This document shows positions 1 through 12,637 of a stretch of 64,000 nucleotides of DNA, piece by piece (position 1 is the stretch's first letter; the number at the start of each line of letters is the position of its first letter). The stretch lies in assembly GCA_023053685.1 (NCBI GenBank), contig JALIGW010000153.1, forward strand, positions 112,501 to 176,500, written 5' to 3'. Source of the stretch: Diadophis punctatus similis (taxonomy: Eukaryota > Chordata > Lepidosauria > Squamata > Dipsadidae). Both the position numbers and the translations under genes were made by a program. The notes under the pieces were generated by a model, which searched no databases, had not been told where the DNA came from, and worked only from the letters and a program-made list of their open reading frames with translations.

Positions 1-722
1 CTATCCTATCCTATCCTATCCTATCCCTTATTCTATTCTATTCTATTCTATTCTATTCTATTCTATTTCTATTCTATTCTATTCTATACATTCCAATATT
101 ATTCTATCCTATCCTATCCTATCTTATCCTATCCCTTATTCTATTCTATTCTATTCTATTCTATTCTATTCTATTCTATTCTATTCTATTCTATTCTATT
201 CTATTCTATTCTATTCTACATTCCAATATTATTCTATTCTATCCTATCTTATCCTATCCCTTATTCTATTCTGTTCTGTTCTATTTCTATTCTATTCTAT
301 TCATTCCAATATTATGCTATTCTATCCTATCCTATTCTATCCCTTATTCTATTCTATTCTATTCTATTCTATTCTATTCTATTCTATTCTATTCTATTCT
401 ATTCTATTCTATTCTATTCTATTCTATTCTATTCTACATTCCAATATTATTCTATCCTATCCTATCCTATCTTATCCTATCCCTTATTCTATTCTATTCT
501 ATTCTATTCTATTCTATTCTATTCTATTCTATTCTATTCTATTCTATTCTATTCTATTCTATTCTACATTCCAATATTATTCTATCCTATCTTATCCTAT
601 CCTATCTTATCCTATCCCTTATTCTATTCTATTCTGTTCTATTTCTATTCTATTTCTATTTCTATTCTATTCTTTCTATTTCTATTCTATTCCTTATTCT
701 ATTTTATTCTATTCTTCTTATT
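1..722. repeat. AATAG pentanucleotide microsatellite with higher-order units
   Basis: The + strand reads as a pure TATTC-type pentamer array. It is broken by a recurring variant block that begins CATTCCAATATT and continues with CTATC pentamers. The block starts near 89, 219, 302, 437 and 567, so spacing is about 130, 83, 135 and 130 bp, a higher-order unit. The same variant block recurs in the array at 36425-37027. Long open frames here are repeat translations, not genes. The array lies in a PSMB7 intron by position. Confidence 0.97.
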
Positions 723-735
723 AATAGTTTTCATA

Positions 736-1126
736 CAGGTAGCCTTTGATTTACAACAATGGTATTTAGTGAACGTTCAAAGTTACAACAGTACTGAAAA
801 AAGTGACTTTTGACCAGTTTTCACTCTTACGGCCGTTGAAGCATCCCCATGGTCACATGATCAAAGTTCAGACACTTGGCAACTGACTCACATTTATGAC
901 GGTTGCAGTGTCCCAGGGACATGTGATCACTTTTTTGCGACGTTCTGACAAGCAAAGTCAAGGGGGAAGCCAGATTCACTTAACAACCGTGTTATTAACA
1001 ACTGCAGTGATTCGCTTAACTGTGGCAGGAAAGGTCGTAAAATGGGGCAGAGCTCTCGTTAATGAATGTCTCACTTAACAACAGAAATGTTGGGCTCGGT
1101 TATGGTCGTAAGTCGAGGACCACTTG
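736..1126. mobile_element. MITE-like DNA element, CAGGTAG/CTACCTG family
   Basis: The left end CAGGTAGCC..TTGATTTAC and the right end GTCGTAAGTCGAGGACCAC are degenerate inverted repeats. Internal landmarks (a GACCGTTCAAAGTTAC motif, CATGGTCACATGATCAAA, GGGGAAGCCAGATTCACTTAAC) recur in the same order at 25696, 28178, 31326, 45170 and 48400. There is no transposase frame. The superfamily is not settled from this sequence. Confidence 0.75.
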
Positions 1127-1225
1127 AATTAGTGCGGTTTCTCTCTCTGCCTTTGACACTGTTTGGAAGCTTTGATACGATGGGGGTCCAGCAGGAGTCA
1201 GGATTGGCATATTTAAGGCAGGGTT

Positions 1226-1345
1226 TTTTCCATCTCAGCAACTTTTTAAAACCTGTGGACTTCAGCCTCCAGAATTCCCCAGCCAACAAGAATACTGAGA
1301 GTTGAAGTCCACGCGTCTTAAAATTGCTGAAGTTGAGAAATATTG
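1226..1345. mobile_element. degenerate palindromic hAT-type MITE
   Basis: The arms CTGTGGACTTCAGCCTCCAGAATTC and the inverse of GAGTTGAAGTCCACGCG match the better preserved palindromic MITEs at 5785 and 18737. The ends are eroded and no target duplication is visible. Confidence 0.55.
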
Positions 1346-2953
1346 ATTGAAAGCCCTGAAAAAGTTTAATGAGACATGAAAAAAAGGAAAAACAGATGGA
1401 GATCACCCAGGATAACCATTCCAGTGACGGCCTTAGTTCATTGTAGTCCAGCCCCGATGGGGGAATTCTCGAAATTGATCCAGAAAGGAGAGAGGAGTTT
1501 TTCCTCCGATTCTGAGATCCCTTTTCACTTCCTTATTACTTCCGAGGGATGATGTAGAAAGTTCCTTTTTTTTAAAGCAAAAAAACACTTGGAAGAGTCC
1601 AAGTCTATTGATTTTTTTTAAAAAAAACCCTATTTTTGAAAATGCTTCCAAGCATTTGTGCTGCTGCTCTGTTACGACGGTGTTCTAAAGTATACGCCGC
1701 TAAAAGAGTTTAGGCTGAAATGGTGCCGTGGGTCCTTAGTTTAGCTTCCCAGTGGTTGGTTTTGAGGAACGCTGAGTCAAACCCCAAAGAGGAGAAGTGA
1801 AATGCTACTTTTTTTTTAAACACGGCGTTTTAAAATCATTCACCCAAGCTCATCACAGCTAGTTTTAAAACCGGGATGCTGTTGGGTCCAAAATTGTCTT
1901 TAGAGTTTTAGAATTTCTGGGAAGACTGCCTTTGTGTGATATCCATACAAGGAGGCAACATGAAACCGAAGAGAAGTTTGCAGGCATTGATTTGAGAAAC
2001 CTGGCTATTTATTTCCAGGATCTGCAGAAAATTCAGTACCACGGAGAGCAATCTCGCAGCAAAATGAATGACTTGTTATCTTAGCTTTGTTTTAGAGTTT
2101 GGCCAGGAAAATCCTTCGATGCCCAGATTTGGTATCAGTTTCTTTAAAAGAGCCCGCATCCTTTAGCTTCTTCAGAGCATAGTTAAGGAGTTATTGTGCT
2201 GTTGAGCACATACACAGCGAAATGTGATGTGGTTGTGGTGTTGCGGTTTGATATGAATGCTATTCAGTCAATAAACAGATCAGTTTAGTATTTACAAATA
2301 GTTTACTTAAAGTAGTAGCAAAGTTCAATAGGAAGTCCAAGTCATACACAGTTGGTCAGTCAATGCGAAGTTTCTTCTTCTTGCCTATCTTTGTTTTAAC
2401 TAACAAACAAAGAGTACAGCTATCAATCAAATTCTACACTATCACAGATAGTTACTCTTTCCATAGCAGCTCTTCACAGCAATTTCACACAGTCACAGCA
2501 ATTGCTCAACAGTGAAGCAGCAGAGATAATCAGCAGAGAGTCAGCACTCCGAATCACACCATCAAACACACACAGACATTAATCACCATTCTGAGCATGC
2601 TCTCTTGTAATAATAATCAGCCTACAATTCGTTTAAAGCAATATGCGCGCAACATTGATTTGTGGCTTGTTCATATATTAGCACACCCAATCGTTTGAAC
2701 AGGGTTCTAACAATATGGATCTAGGTAGTAAATGCGTCAGGTTCTTTGTTACTAAAAAGACAGCTGCATTTCCCTAGAATTTGTGGGGTTCCAGAACTGG
2801 GGAACAGGATTACGTCTGCAAGAGAATGGAGGCTGATTTCCTCTTAACACTGTTGTTGTCAGCTGTTGGACTTGAGGGGGCTGATAGATCTCTTGTGTGC
2901 TGAAGTACACAACTCATGTCCCAAATGTGCTCTCCCTGCCCCCCCCCCCCCCC
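1346..2953. other. PSMB7 intron, no recognised gene
   Basis: The sequence is mostly non-repetitive and AT-rich. It ends in a poly-C run at about 2938-2953. Nothing resembling an upstream PSMB7 exon was recognised. Confidence 0.5.
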
Positions 2954-3512
2954 GAAGGCAACTGGACTTGGTTTTTTTCCTTGAAGATGTTTAGCTTCTC
3001 ATCCAAGGAGCTGAAGAAGCTTCTTGGGTGAGAAGCAAAACGTCTTCAAGGAAAAACCAAGCCCAGTTGCCTTCTGAAGAACTGAAGAAGCTTCTTGGGT
3101 GAGAAGCGAAACGTCTTCAAGGAAGAACAAAATCCAGTTGCCTTCTGAAGAACTGAAGAAGCTTCTTGGATGAGAAGCGAAACGTCTTCAAGGAAGAACC
3201 AAGCCCAGTTGCCTTCTGAAGAACTGAAGAAGCTTGTTGGGTGAGAAGCGAAACGTCTTCAAGGAAGAACCAAGCCCAGTTGCCTTCTGAAGAACTGACG
3301 AAGATTCTTGGGTGTGAAGCGAAACATCTTCAAGGAAAAACCCAAGTCCAGTTGCCTTCTGAAGAACTGACGAAGCTTCTTGGGTGTGAAGCGAAACGTC
3401 TTCAAGGAAAAACCAAGCCCGGTTGCCTTCTGAAGAACTGACGAAGCTTCTTGGGTGAGAAGCGAAACCTCTTCAAGGAAAAACCCAAGTCCAGTTGCCT
3501 TCTGAAGAAAGC
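2954..3512. repeat. 71-bp minisatellite, seven copies, with an inverted leader
   Basis: The landmark CTTCTTGGGTGAGAAGCGAA recurs at about 3020, 3091, 3162, 3233, 3304, 3376 and 3447, a period of 71 bp. The preceding 2954-3005 is the same unit in inverted orientation, so the array begins as a hairpin. Single copies of the same unit, also paired with an inverted partner, occur at 28620-28800 and 29955-30175. Short open frames over it are repeat translations. Confidence 0.9.
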
Positions 3513-4520
3513 ACCGTTGGGACAACTGTGACCAGGATGACTGAGAATGGACTTTTACACAACAAGTGTTTTATGAAATCCTTGGTCGATGTGTGGAAGA
3601 CACGTACCTTTTGTTGACACAGAGGCAGCGAGGGTCACAGCTGGTGGTTGAGACGGTGCTTTTGTGTAAACCTGGAAATCTTCGACATACCAGGCATCTG
3701 TGTGAGGAGATGCTAAATGCCACACGTACAGATCTCTGCTAATGATCTTCCAGCGTCTTAGAAGCAGGATGCTAATTGCCTGCTTTCCTTAGCGGGCTTG
3801 CAAATCGTCAAGGCGTCCAGCGTGCATTTTATCCCTCGCTGAGCAAAACGGGCGTCCAAATTCGACGCCTCGGAGACGAGAGCGCCCTGCCCTTTCTCAG
3901 AAGGAGCTTAAAACCTACTCGGTGCTTACCCAGGAGTGAAAACATCAAATTAAGGTGTTTGTGCTGACAAAGGACAAATGTAGATTTCAGCAAACGAGGC
4001 AAGATTTGTCTGATTGCGGGCTGCCGAGCAAAAGCTCCCGGCCACGGCTCCGTAATGAAATGCGTGCATAAAATTACGACGCTTGGAAGTCTGGATCCGA
4101 GGCCTCGGGAAGCAGCGCGAGGCTCTCGGGTGGCTCAGCCTGGTCTCTGGGCACTCTCGAGTCGTTTCATATTCATAAATCTCCCCTTCCTTCCGTTGGC
4201 AATGGCTGTCTGCGAAAACAGCCAGTGCCACCAGGAGACCGGGGCCCCTCATTCAGCAACTGGAGTGAAAAATGATACCGATCAATGGGTCTGCAGAGAG
4301 CAACGGATTCGTATCGGGGAAGAGCCGAAAATTGAATAACAATGAGGTCGGGTGAAGAAGTGCCTTGTCAAGTGCTGGTGACACTGATGGATTAGACAAA
4401 TCGGAGCGTCTTACTCTTCTCCACTCGGCTGCCATCCCCAGTGCGCGGACGCTGCCGCAAACAGGTTTTGGGGAGCTGAGGGCAGGGGTGTCTCTTTGGG
4501 GGGGGGACCAGGAAGTCCTC
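3513..4520. other. PSMB7 intron, mostly unique sequence
   Basis: No repeat family or exon is recognised. GC is moderate. Several open frames of 60-110 codons overlap on both strands with no family resemblance and are treated as chance. Confidence 0.45.
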
Positions 4521-4666
4521 TTCAAGGTTGACTCAGCCTTCCATCCTTCCGAGGTGGGTAAAATGAGGACCCAGATTGTTGGGGGCAATATGCTGAACTC
4601 TGTAAACCGCTTAGAGAGTGCTGTAAAGCACTATGAAGCGGTATATAAGTAAAGTGCTATTGCTAT
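4521..4666 (+). mobile_element. tRNA-derived SINE, 5'-truncated
   Basis: This is the 3' two thirds of the common SINE here. It runs from TTCAAGGTTGACTCAGCC through GAGGACCCAGATTGTTGGGG and GAAGCGGTATATAAG to a GTGCTATTGCTATT tail. The tRNA-like head is absent. Confidence 0.85.
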
Positions 4667-4804
4667 TTTAAGTGGCTCTCCCTCGAAGACGGGATTTTTC
4701 CTGGATATTTCAGGAAGGGGGTTTAAGGGGCGGAAGGATCCAAGGAAAGTTCTCGGCGAGGAAGCCCATCCTGTTGTCTCTGGAAAGAAGATACCTTGAA
4801 CTTG

Positions 4805-5490
4805 AATAGAATAGAATAACAGAGTTGGAAGGGACCTTGGAGGTCTTCTAGTCCAACTCCCTGCTTAGGCAGGAAACCCTACACCACTTCAGACATTGTT
4901 ATCCAACATCTTCTTAAAAACTTCCAGTGTTGGAGCATTCACAACTTCTGGAGGCAACTTCTGTTCCACTGATTAATTGTTCTCACTGTCAGGAAATTTC
5001 TCCTTAGTTCTAAGTTGCTTCTCTCCTTGTTTAGTTTCCACCCATTGCTTCTTGTTCTACCCCCAGGTGCCTTGGAGAATAGCTTGACTCCCTCTTCTTT
5101 GTGGCAGCCCCTGAGATATTGGAACACTGCTATCATGTCTCCCCTGATCCTTCTTTTCATTAAACTAGACATACCCAATTCCGGCAACCGTTCTTCATAT
5201 GTTTTAGCCTCCAGTCCCCTAATCATCTTTGTTGTTCTTCTCTGTACTCTTTCTAGAGTCTCAACATCCTTTTTACATCGTGGCGACCAAAACTGAATGC
5301 AGTATTCCAAGTGTGGCCTTACCAAGGCATTTTAAAGTGGTAACACTTCACGTGATCTTGATTCTATCCCTCTGTTTATGCAGCCTAGAACTGTGTTGGC
5401 TTTTTTGGCAGCTGCTGCACAACTACTGGCTCCTATTTAAATGGTTGTCCACTAGGACTCCAAGATCCCTTTCACACTGCTGTTGAGCAA
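4805..5490 (-). mobile_element. CR1 LINE 3' end, decayed ORF2 C-terminus
   Basis: On the - strand 5325-4939 reads a CR1 reverse-transcriptase C-terminal tail with [36 protein letters not shown] and GDMIAVFQYLRG. It is followed by the 3' UTR ending AAGGTCCCTTCCAACTCTGT and a short AATAG tail. The copy is 5'-truncated near 5490 and inactive. Confidence 0.92.
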
Positions 5491-5784
5491 GGTATCTTGA
5501 ATCCTTCCTTTCTTTGCTCCTGGATCCAAAACAGAATTTTGGACTTCCATGAGCACTTCTAGACTGTTCTTCAAATGGAGTCACACGGTTGCTTCTCCCC
5601 GCACCCCAAACTTAACTGATGACCTTGGGAGCAATTCCGCGGACTTTAGGACACGGGTAGAAGGTCCTTCAATCAGTGGCTTCAAACCGGATCAGAGCTC
5701 CTCAACGTCTCTTGTCTCCAGCACAGCATTTTAAGAGCAATTCATGAGGTGGCCCAGCTCCATCCATGAATGGACACCCTAAAC

Positions 5785-5919
5785 CAGTGTTTCTCAACCT
5801 TGGCAGTTTGAAGATGTGTGGACTTCAACTCCCAGAATTCCACAGCCGGCGTTGCCGGCTGTGGAATTCTGGGATTTGAAGTCCACACATCTTCAAACTG
5901 CCAAGGTTGAGAAACACTG
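5785..5919. mobile_element. palindromic hAT-type MITE, 135 bp, perfect 8-bp TSD
   Basis: It begins CAGTGTTTCTCAACCTTGGC and ends with the exact inverse. Almost the whole element is one hairpin around CCGGCGTTGCCGG. CCCTAAAC duplicates at 5777-5784 and 5920-5927, the 8-bp duplication typical of hAT. The near-perfect arms suggest a young insertion. Confidence 0.93.
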
Positions 5920-6191
5920 CCCTAAACCATGCTTTAGACACCCCTAATCCATGTCCCCCTGTCTTGTCCTAGATAAGACAGGAGCAATAACGGCATTGCA
6001 CGTGGGCAGGTGTCAAGGTGGCTGGGCCAGGTTGCAGTTTTCTACCTGTACGGTAGTCTCTTGTATTGTCCCCGACAGAAATCACATAGAAATTTTTGCT
6101 CATACGCGAATGGGAAACGGCAAGAGGTGCGAAGTTTAACTTCTGGCTCCTAATTTTTTTCCTCCCTCCTTAAAAGCTTAAAACCCTAGCG

Positions 6192-6612
6192 CCGTGAGGG
6201 CGAACCTATGGCACTTGTGCCAGAGGTGGCAGGCAGAGGCCTCTCTGTGGGCACGCGCACCATCGCCAGCTGCTCTGGTTTCCGGTGGGCACGTACGCGC
6301 CGGCCATCTGGTTTTTGCAGGCGCCGGAAAACGGCCCAAAACCAGGCGGTTTTCGGGGCTTTTTTCAGGCCGTTTTTGGGGCGTTTTCCGAGGTGTTTTC
6401 GGGCCGTTTTCCGGCTGTTCTTCAGTCTGTTTTTTGGGTAGTTTTCCGGCCTGAAAATGGCTTGAAAATGGTCAAAAAATGACCAAAAAACAGGCATGTA
6501 CGTGCCGGCCAGCTGGTTTTCGGGTTTCAGGTGCTCCGGCATGCGCACATGCACGCACATGCACACGCGTTCCTGTTTGGGCACTCAGTGCCAAAAAGGT
6601 TCGCCATCACTG
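6192..6612. mobile_element. nonautonomous hAT element, 421 bp, perfect 8-bp TSD
   Basis: The ends are CCGTGAGGGCGAACCTATGG and AAGGTTCGCCATCACTG. CCCTAGCG duplicates at 6184-6191 and 6613-6620. The interior is GC-rich with repeated GTTTTCCGG-like words. It belongs to the family with ends CAGTGATGGCGAACC also at 12856, 18906, 35890, 38244 and 46108. There is no transposase frame. Confidence 0.9.
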
Positions 6613-6620
6613 CCCTAGCG

Positions 6621-7883
6621 TATCTTCCTGTTTCTCCCTCCCTTTCCCCATCTTTTGGTTGTTTTTCTTAAAAATCTTGTTAAAGAGATTATGGGGTGCT
6701 TTATCTCCCCCCTCCCCACATAGATGTTATCCCAAGCCTTAATTCCGTCTGTCTTCTCCCTTTAAAACTTCGGACAATCGACCCCCCTCCTAGGGACGTT
6801 GCCGTCCCTTTTCTTTTTTAAAAAAATAATAACCTTTTTAATTTCCCTTTTTTATGACGCACCCAACAGACGATCTGTGCCCAAAGGGGTTGAGAAGATG
6901 CTTTTGGGCTCCCCTCCGCTTAGAAACGTGGCGGTGTTTGGTCCTGTAAAGGTAATGGCGCTTAGCCACGGCATCCTTGTATAATAGGAGATTCTGTCAC
7001 ATTTCCTGGGATTACCATTCTTCCTTGATTGGTGTCTGTAAATCCGCTGCTTCTGCCCTTTGAAACTTGATCTATAATTGGGCTCCCTTAAATGCCGGAG
7101 ATAAGATAAGTCTGCATTTTCTACGGCAGTGTCGCTGTCAGCTCGCCTGCCTTTTCATTATACATTCAGCAGACGTGATCAGATCAGCGGGGCCCCTCAT
7201 TTGAAACGGGTTTAATCGGCTGTCTTTTTCCTCCCCCCCCCTTTTCTTTTTCCTCAACCATCGAGGTGGTCAGGCAATGTACACACAAATCATTTTAAAT
7301 AGCTAGCTAACCCAGTTAAATAGATAGCCGGTATGCAAAACCAGTTTAAAAAGTCATAAATGCCAAAAAAAAGGAAACAAAAAACCCCCTCCTAATTGGT
7401 ATAAAAAATTGCGCCCCCAAAAATCATGGAGCGGGCTGAAAAATTGTCAAGAGGGCCTGCACGCAAGGCAGATTAACTTCAGGGATTTTTTTTTCTGTGT
7501 GTGTGTGAAGCGAAGCAGGATTAAAATGGTTGAAAAGAGTGTGTGCCGATTTTTAAAAAATGTATGTTTGTTGGCGTGCGTGGACTTTCTAGAAGAGAGA
7601 GGGGTGGCTTTTATCGTACCATTCTAAAGTTTCTGGAAGCTGCAGAACCCTGATTGGACATGTAGTCCATTCTCATCCGATGTGTCTTGTCTGTTTTGTG
7701 GCTCAAAAGAGCAAAACGTGAAGCTACCTAACCACCTAACCTCTTAGTGGGCCTGGAGTGTTGTCTCTTCTGCTGGTGTAAATGTGTTTAAAAGTCCGTG
7801 CTACCTTGTCTCAAAAGCTTCTAGCAATGGGTGTCTTAATGCTACCTGCCTGTAAAACCCCAAATCCTAAAACAAAACTTGAA

Positions 7884-7884
<1 letters not shown>
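6621..7884. other. PSMB7 intron, unique sequence
   Basis: No exon or known repeat is recognised. Part of it (about 7090-7220) has a balanced, non-repetitive look that could be a constrained noncoding segment, but nothing direct supports that. Confidence 0.4.
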
Positions 7885-8535
<651 letters not shown>

Positions 8536-8569
8536 GGATAGATATAGATACTCTGAAGATGCTCTGAAG

Positions 8570-8709
8570 CAGGGGTCTCCAACCTTGGCTACTTTAAGCC
8601 TGGAGGACTTCAACTCCCAAAATTCCCCAGCCAGCTTTGCTTTGCTGGCTGGGGAATTCTGGAAGATGAAGTCCACCAGGCTTAAAGTTGCCAAGGTTGG
8701 AGACCCCTG
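8570..8709. mobile_element. palindromic hAT-type MITE, 140 bp
   Basis: The ends are CAGGGGTCTCCAACCTTGGC and GCCAAGGTTGGAGACCCCTG, with a hairpin core CCAGCTTTGCTTTGCTGG. The 8-bp flanks CTCTGAAG (8562-8569) and ATCTGAAG (8710-8717) match at 7 of 8. It is a subfamily distinct from the CAGTGTTTCTC type. Confidence 0.88.
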
Positions 8710-9067
8710 ATCTGAAGGACTCGGCTGCTCCCGATGGGATTTCTACTCCCTTCCTTTGAAGGACCCCAAATGTAGCTGAGTTAGGATTGGAGGTCTGCTT
8801 GTTTTCCAAAGGGGTTTGTGTCAGTGCCCCCTCTGCTTATCCTGAGCTGGAAGATGTGGTCAGAATTGCATCCTGGGCCTTTTTCTTAATGCTTGGGATT
8901 TCTGAAAATGCTCTGGGCTGTCTTGTGAGCAGCACCACGTCAAAGCAAGGCTACATGTTACTCACTCTGTCGGTTCTACCTTTAAATAAGCAGAAACAAT
9001 GCTTCTATTTTTAAAAAATATATATATATTACCGTATATAGTTCAGGGTTGTCTTCCCTCCTTTTCT

Positions 9068-9901
9068 GTAGATAGATAGATGATAATGGATGGATAGATA
9101 AGAGAGAGAGATGATAGATAGATTGATAGATTGATAGATAATACAATATAGATAGATGTAGATATAGATAATATATAATAGAGATAATAGATACAGGATA
9201 GATAGAGAGAGAGAGAGATGGAGAGAGAGATGGAGAGATAGATAGATAAATAGATAGATAGATAGATGATAGATAGATAAATAGATGATACAGTATAGAT
9301 AGATGTAGAGATAGATAGATAGAGAGAGAGAGATAATACAGTATAGATAGATGTATAGATAGATAGATAGACAGATAGATACAGAGAGAGATAGATTGAG
9401 AGATAGATAATACAGTATAGATAGATGTAGAGATAGATAGATAGAGATAGAGAAAGAGAGAGATATATATATATAATACAGTATAGATGTGGCGATAGAG
9501 AGATAGATAGAGAGATAGAGAGATAGAGAGATAATAAAGTATAGATTGAGAGATAGATAATATAGTATAGATAGATGTAGAGATAGATAGAGAGAGAGAG
9601 AAAGAGAGAGAGAGATATAATACAGTATAGATAGATGTGGCGATAGATAGAGAGATAGAGAGATAGAGAGATAATAAAGTATAGATAGATGTAGAGAGAG
9701 AGAGAGAGAGAGAGATAAAGTATAGATAGATGTAGAGATAGAGATAGAAAAATAATACAGTATAGATAGATGTAGAGATAGATAGATATATATAGATAGA
9801 GAGAGATAATATAGTATAGATAGAGAGATAGAGAGATAGTTGATAAAGTTTAGATAGATGTAGAGATGTAGAGATAGATAATACAGTATAGATAGATGTA
9901 G

Positions 9902-9992
<91 letters not shown>

Positions 9993-10091
9993 TACAGTAT
10001 AGATAGTGAGATGTAGATATAGATAGATCTATAGATAATATATAATATAGAGAGAGATAACAGATACAGGATAGATAGATAGATAGGTAGG

Positions 10092-10175
<84 letters not shown>

Positions 10176-10239
10176 GATGGGTGGATGGATGGATAGATGA
10201 GTGATTGATTGATTGATTGAAAGAGAGAGAGATTGAAGA
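9068..10239. repeat. compound GATA/GA/TA microsatellite, about 1.2 kb
   Basis: GATA-rich runs alternate with a recurring word ATACAGTATAGATAGATGTAGAGATAG. A (TA)n run lies at about 9909-9940, (GA)n at 9941-9990 and pure GATA at 10070-10172. It ends about 50 bp before the PSMB7 splice acceptor at 10288-10289. Confidence 0.96.
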
Positions 10240-10289
10240 ATAAGGGGGAAAACTACAAACTTATGGTTCTTCTTTCTGGTGGATTTCAG

Positions 10290-10348
10290 GCTCTGGATCT
10301 CTGGCGGCTATGGCGGTCTTCGAGGACAAGTTCAAACCTGAGATGGAG
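10290..10348 (+). CDS. PSMB7: PSMB7 coding exon (third from last)
   Basis: PSMB7 is the 20S proteasome beta-2 (Z) subunit, which carries the trypsin-like activity in the beta ring of the core particle in cytosol and nucleus. After an acceptor ATTTCAG the exon completes a split Gly codon, then reads SGSLAAMAVFEDKFKPEME, followed by donor GTAAAT. The entry is phase 1 and the exit phase 0, so it joins the exon at 27907 in frame. The text matches vertebrate PSMB7 just after the conserved MGSGS strand; human has FRPDME at the end. The catalytic Thr and Lys lie in earlier exons outside the window. The identification rests on the three joined exons together. Confidence 0.96.
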
Positions 10349-12394
10349 GTAAATCTCCCCCACTCCTCCCCCCCCCAGACCTTTCTTTGTGTAACTCTAA
10401 AAATCCTTCAGGATGGTTTATGCCCAGTTTTCTTCCTGATAAGGTAGACAGAATTTCCCGGCGTTGGGAGAAGCATCTTCTCAGCCTTCCACGCCACCTC
10501 AAAGCAGAGCCCCTCTGGGGGTTGAAAAGCCTGAGGTCTTGATCCCCTCCCCTCCCCCCCCACACCCCAAATTTGTCACTGGGTGGGTGTGGGTGGGGCG
10601 GGAGAGGGCTTGAGACCTGCTTCCATCAAAGCCCATGCGAAACCAGATCCGTAGATTCGGTCAAGACAGGAGGCCGGCTTTTATCCCGTGGCTAATTGCC
10701 AGGCGGTTTCGTTTCGCGCTCCGAGAGGGCGGGCCGTATCTTCTAAAGTCCATCACATCACAGGGCAGCGATTCAAAGGCTGCGCTGTCCCGCACCCTCC
10801 GGTTTCAACTCGCAAATTAGCATCTGGAATCTAATTAAACAAGCTTAATGAAAGCCGCAGCTGACGATTGCGGGGGAAAAGACAATCACACTCTCCCCCC
10901 CCCCCCCCGGTTCCCTCTGATATATTCCCCGCTCCTGAAGCCGCGTTAAAAGAAATTAGCATTTATTTGAAGGCGAGCAAAATGTGGGCTTTCCCCCCCC
11001 CCCCTTCCCCTCCCCCCCATCTTGCAGTCTTGCAGCTTTCGCCAGCCCTGGCGCTCTGCCACTGCCAGATAAGTTGTCGGAGTTTCTGCTTCTGCCTTGG
11101 GCAAGCTCTCACACACACTGGCAGGGCCCAGGCTCCCCCCTTCCTCCTCCTCCTCCTCCTCCTCCCACCAAATCTGGAGTTTTGAGTACCAAGTGACTTG
11201 GCTGGTGCCAAGGCCTGACAATCACACGTCCCGGGGCTTACAAGGCGGCGAAACGCCCGTCTTCCTCCAGCAGCTTCCTTCCTGCCAAGATGGAGAACAG
11301 CACCTCTCCAGCAGAATGGGGAGACGTTGCCAAAATCGGCAACCGGCAACCTCCCTAAAGCTCCCTTGAAGCATCAGAGGGGAGGCAGTAGCACACCTGC
11401 TTGCTGGAAGGCAAGAAAGAGCTACCTGGGAGACCCTTGAATGTCTCTGAAATCAGAGGCCCGAGGTTCAGCGTTTGGAGAAACCGCTTGGTTTCTCCCC
11501 CCTCGCTGGCGGGAGAAAAATGCCCCCCAAAAAGAAAACCAAAATATTGGTTTTCTTTCCCCCCCAATCCCTGCAGTGGGCCGGCGTCTTGTTCACGAAG
11601 GCTCCGCTTGGGGGAGCGCGGAGAGGGTCCTCGCAGCCGCCAGCCGGGAGGAGGCCAGGAACCCCTTCCCCAGCAGCTCTCCAACACCCCCCCCCAAAAA
11701 ATAATTTTGGAAGGCCGGCTTGTCTTCTCGATCTCGATCAAGAGCTGTCAAGTTCATCAGTCTCATTTAGGCGATCCGGGCTGCCAAGCGACACCCAGGA
11801 ACCGCTGACAAGCCGCATATGAATTCCTGCCTTCATTAGTAGCGGGGGCTGATCAAAAATGCCCCCGGTCCCCACCACGGGGCTCAGGTGTTGGCTTGTC
11901 CTCGGCCTTAATCTCCGCAGCTGACACTGGCGTTTTAATGACTCCGCGGGAAGGTGGGGGGGGGGCAGGCTGGGAACGCAGCCAGGAGACAGCCGAGATC
12001 AAGGGAGACGGTCCGCGTTAAGCTGGAGAGCTGCCTTCGGTAACGTGGCGCCATTGGCAGCGGGCAGGGCTTAGGCAAATGCTGGAGGGAGGGGGGGTGT
12101 TTGTGGGGGGGGGCGACCCCTTTGTCCAAAGAAACATCCAGGTTTTTGTCTATCTTGGTCTATTGCTTTTTGTCTCCATTTTTTTAAGCTTTTCTGGGAC
12201 AGCTTCCCCCCCCCCTTCCAAATTTTTCAAGTGGGGGGAGCAGATTATGATTAATATTCATTTGACTCTTGGCAGTCAAACCAAAAAAATCACCTTAAAC
12301 ACTTTTAGTAGACTCCGGTCATCTTTTAAAAGCTGCCTCTACTTTTCTGGCATTGGTCTCATATTTGCATGTTGACCCCTTGCTCTTGACTCAG
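10349..12394. other. PSMB7 intron start, low-repeat sequence
   Basis: This is mostly unique sequence with poly-C runs. The blocks at about 10630-10900 and 11720-11960 are non-repetitive, contain TAATTA/CATTAG-type words and show no coding signature. They look like possible conserved noncoding elements. Overlapping open frames at 10860-11820 come from low-complexity Pro/Gly-rich translation of C-runs and are not supported as genes. Confidence 0.4.
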
Positions 12395-12637
12395 TTATTT
12401 ATTTTGTGAGATTTATATACCGCCTCACAGTGCAAGCACTCTCTAAGCGGTTTACACCAGTAAGCAATGTATATTTATATTGCCCCCAACAATCTGGGTC
12501 CTCATTTTACCTACCTCGGAAGGATGGAAGGCTGAGTCAACCTTGAGCCGGTGAGATTTGAACCGCTGACCTGCGGATCACAGTCAGCTAAAATGGCCTG
12601 CAGTAACTGTCTCTAACCGCTGTGCCACCTCGGCTCT
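12395..12637 (-). mobile_element. full-length tRNA-derived SINE
   Basis: On the - strand it starts GAGCCGAGGTGGCACAGCGG, with an A-box-like TGGCACAGCGGTTAGAG and a B-box-like GGTTCAAATCTC. The body AGGACCCAGATTGTTGGGGG follows, ending GAGGCGGTATATAAATCTCA with an AAATA tail. The architecture fits squamate tRNA-headed SINEs; the family name is not certain. Confidence 0.9.

Noticed and set aside
2954..3525. Frames of 66 and 88 codons repeating GCEAKRLQGK-like text as a repeat protein
   Set aside because: The 71-bp period shifts frame every unit; apparent protein repeats arise from chance open frames.
3950..4652. Frames of about 95-111 codons on both strands
   Set aside because: Overlapping frames on opposite strands without recognisable domains; one extends into a SINE.
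10860..11822. Overlapping frames of 90-135 codons
   Set aside because: Pro/Gly-rich readings from C- and G-runs on both strands at once, with no family resemblance and no splice context.
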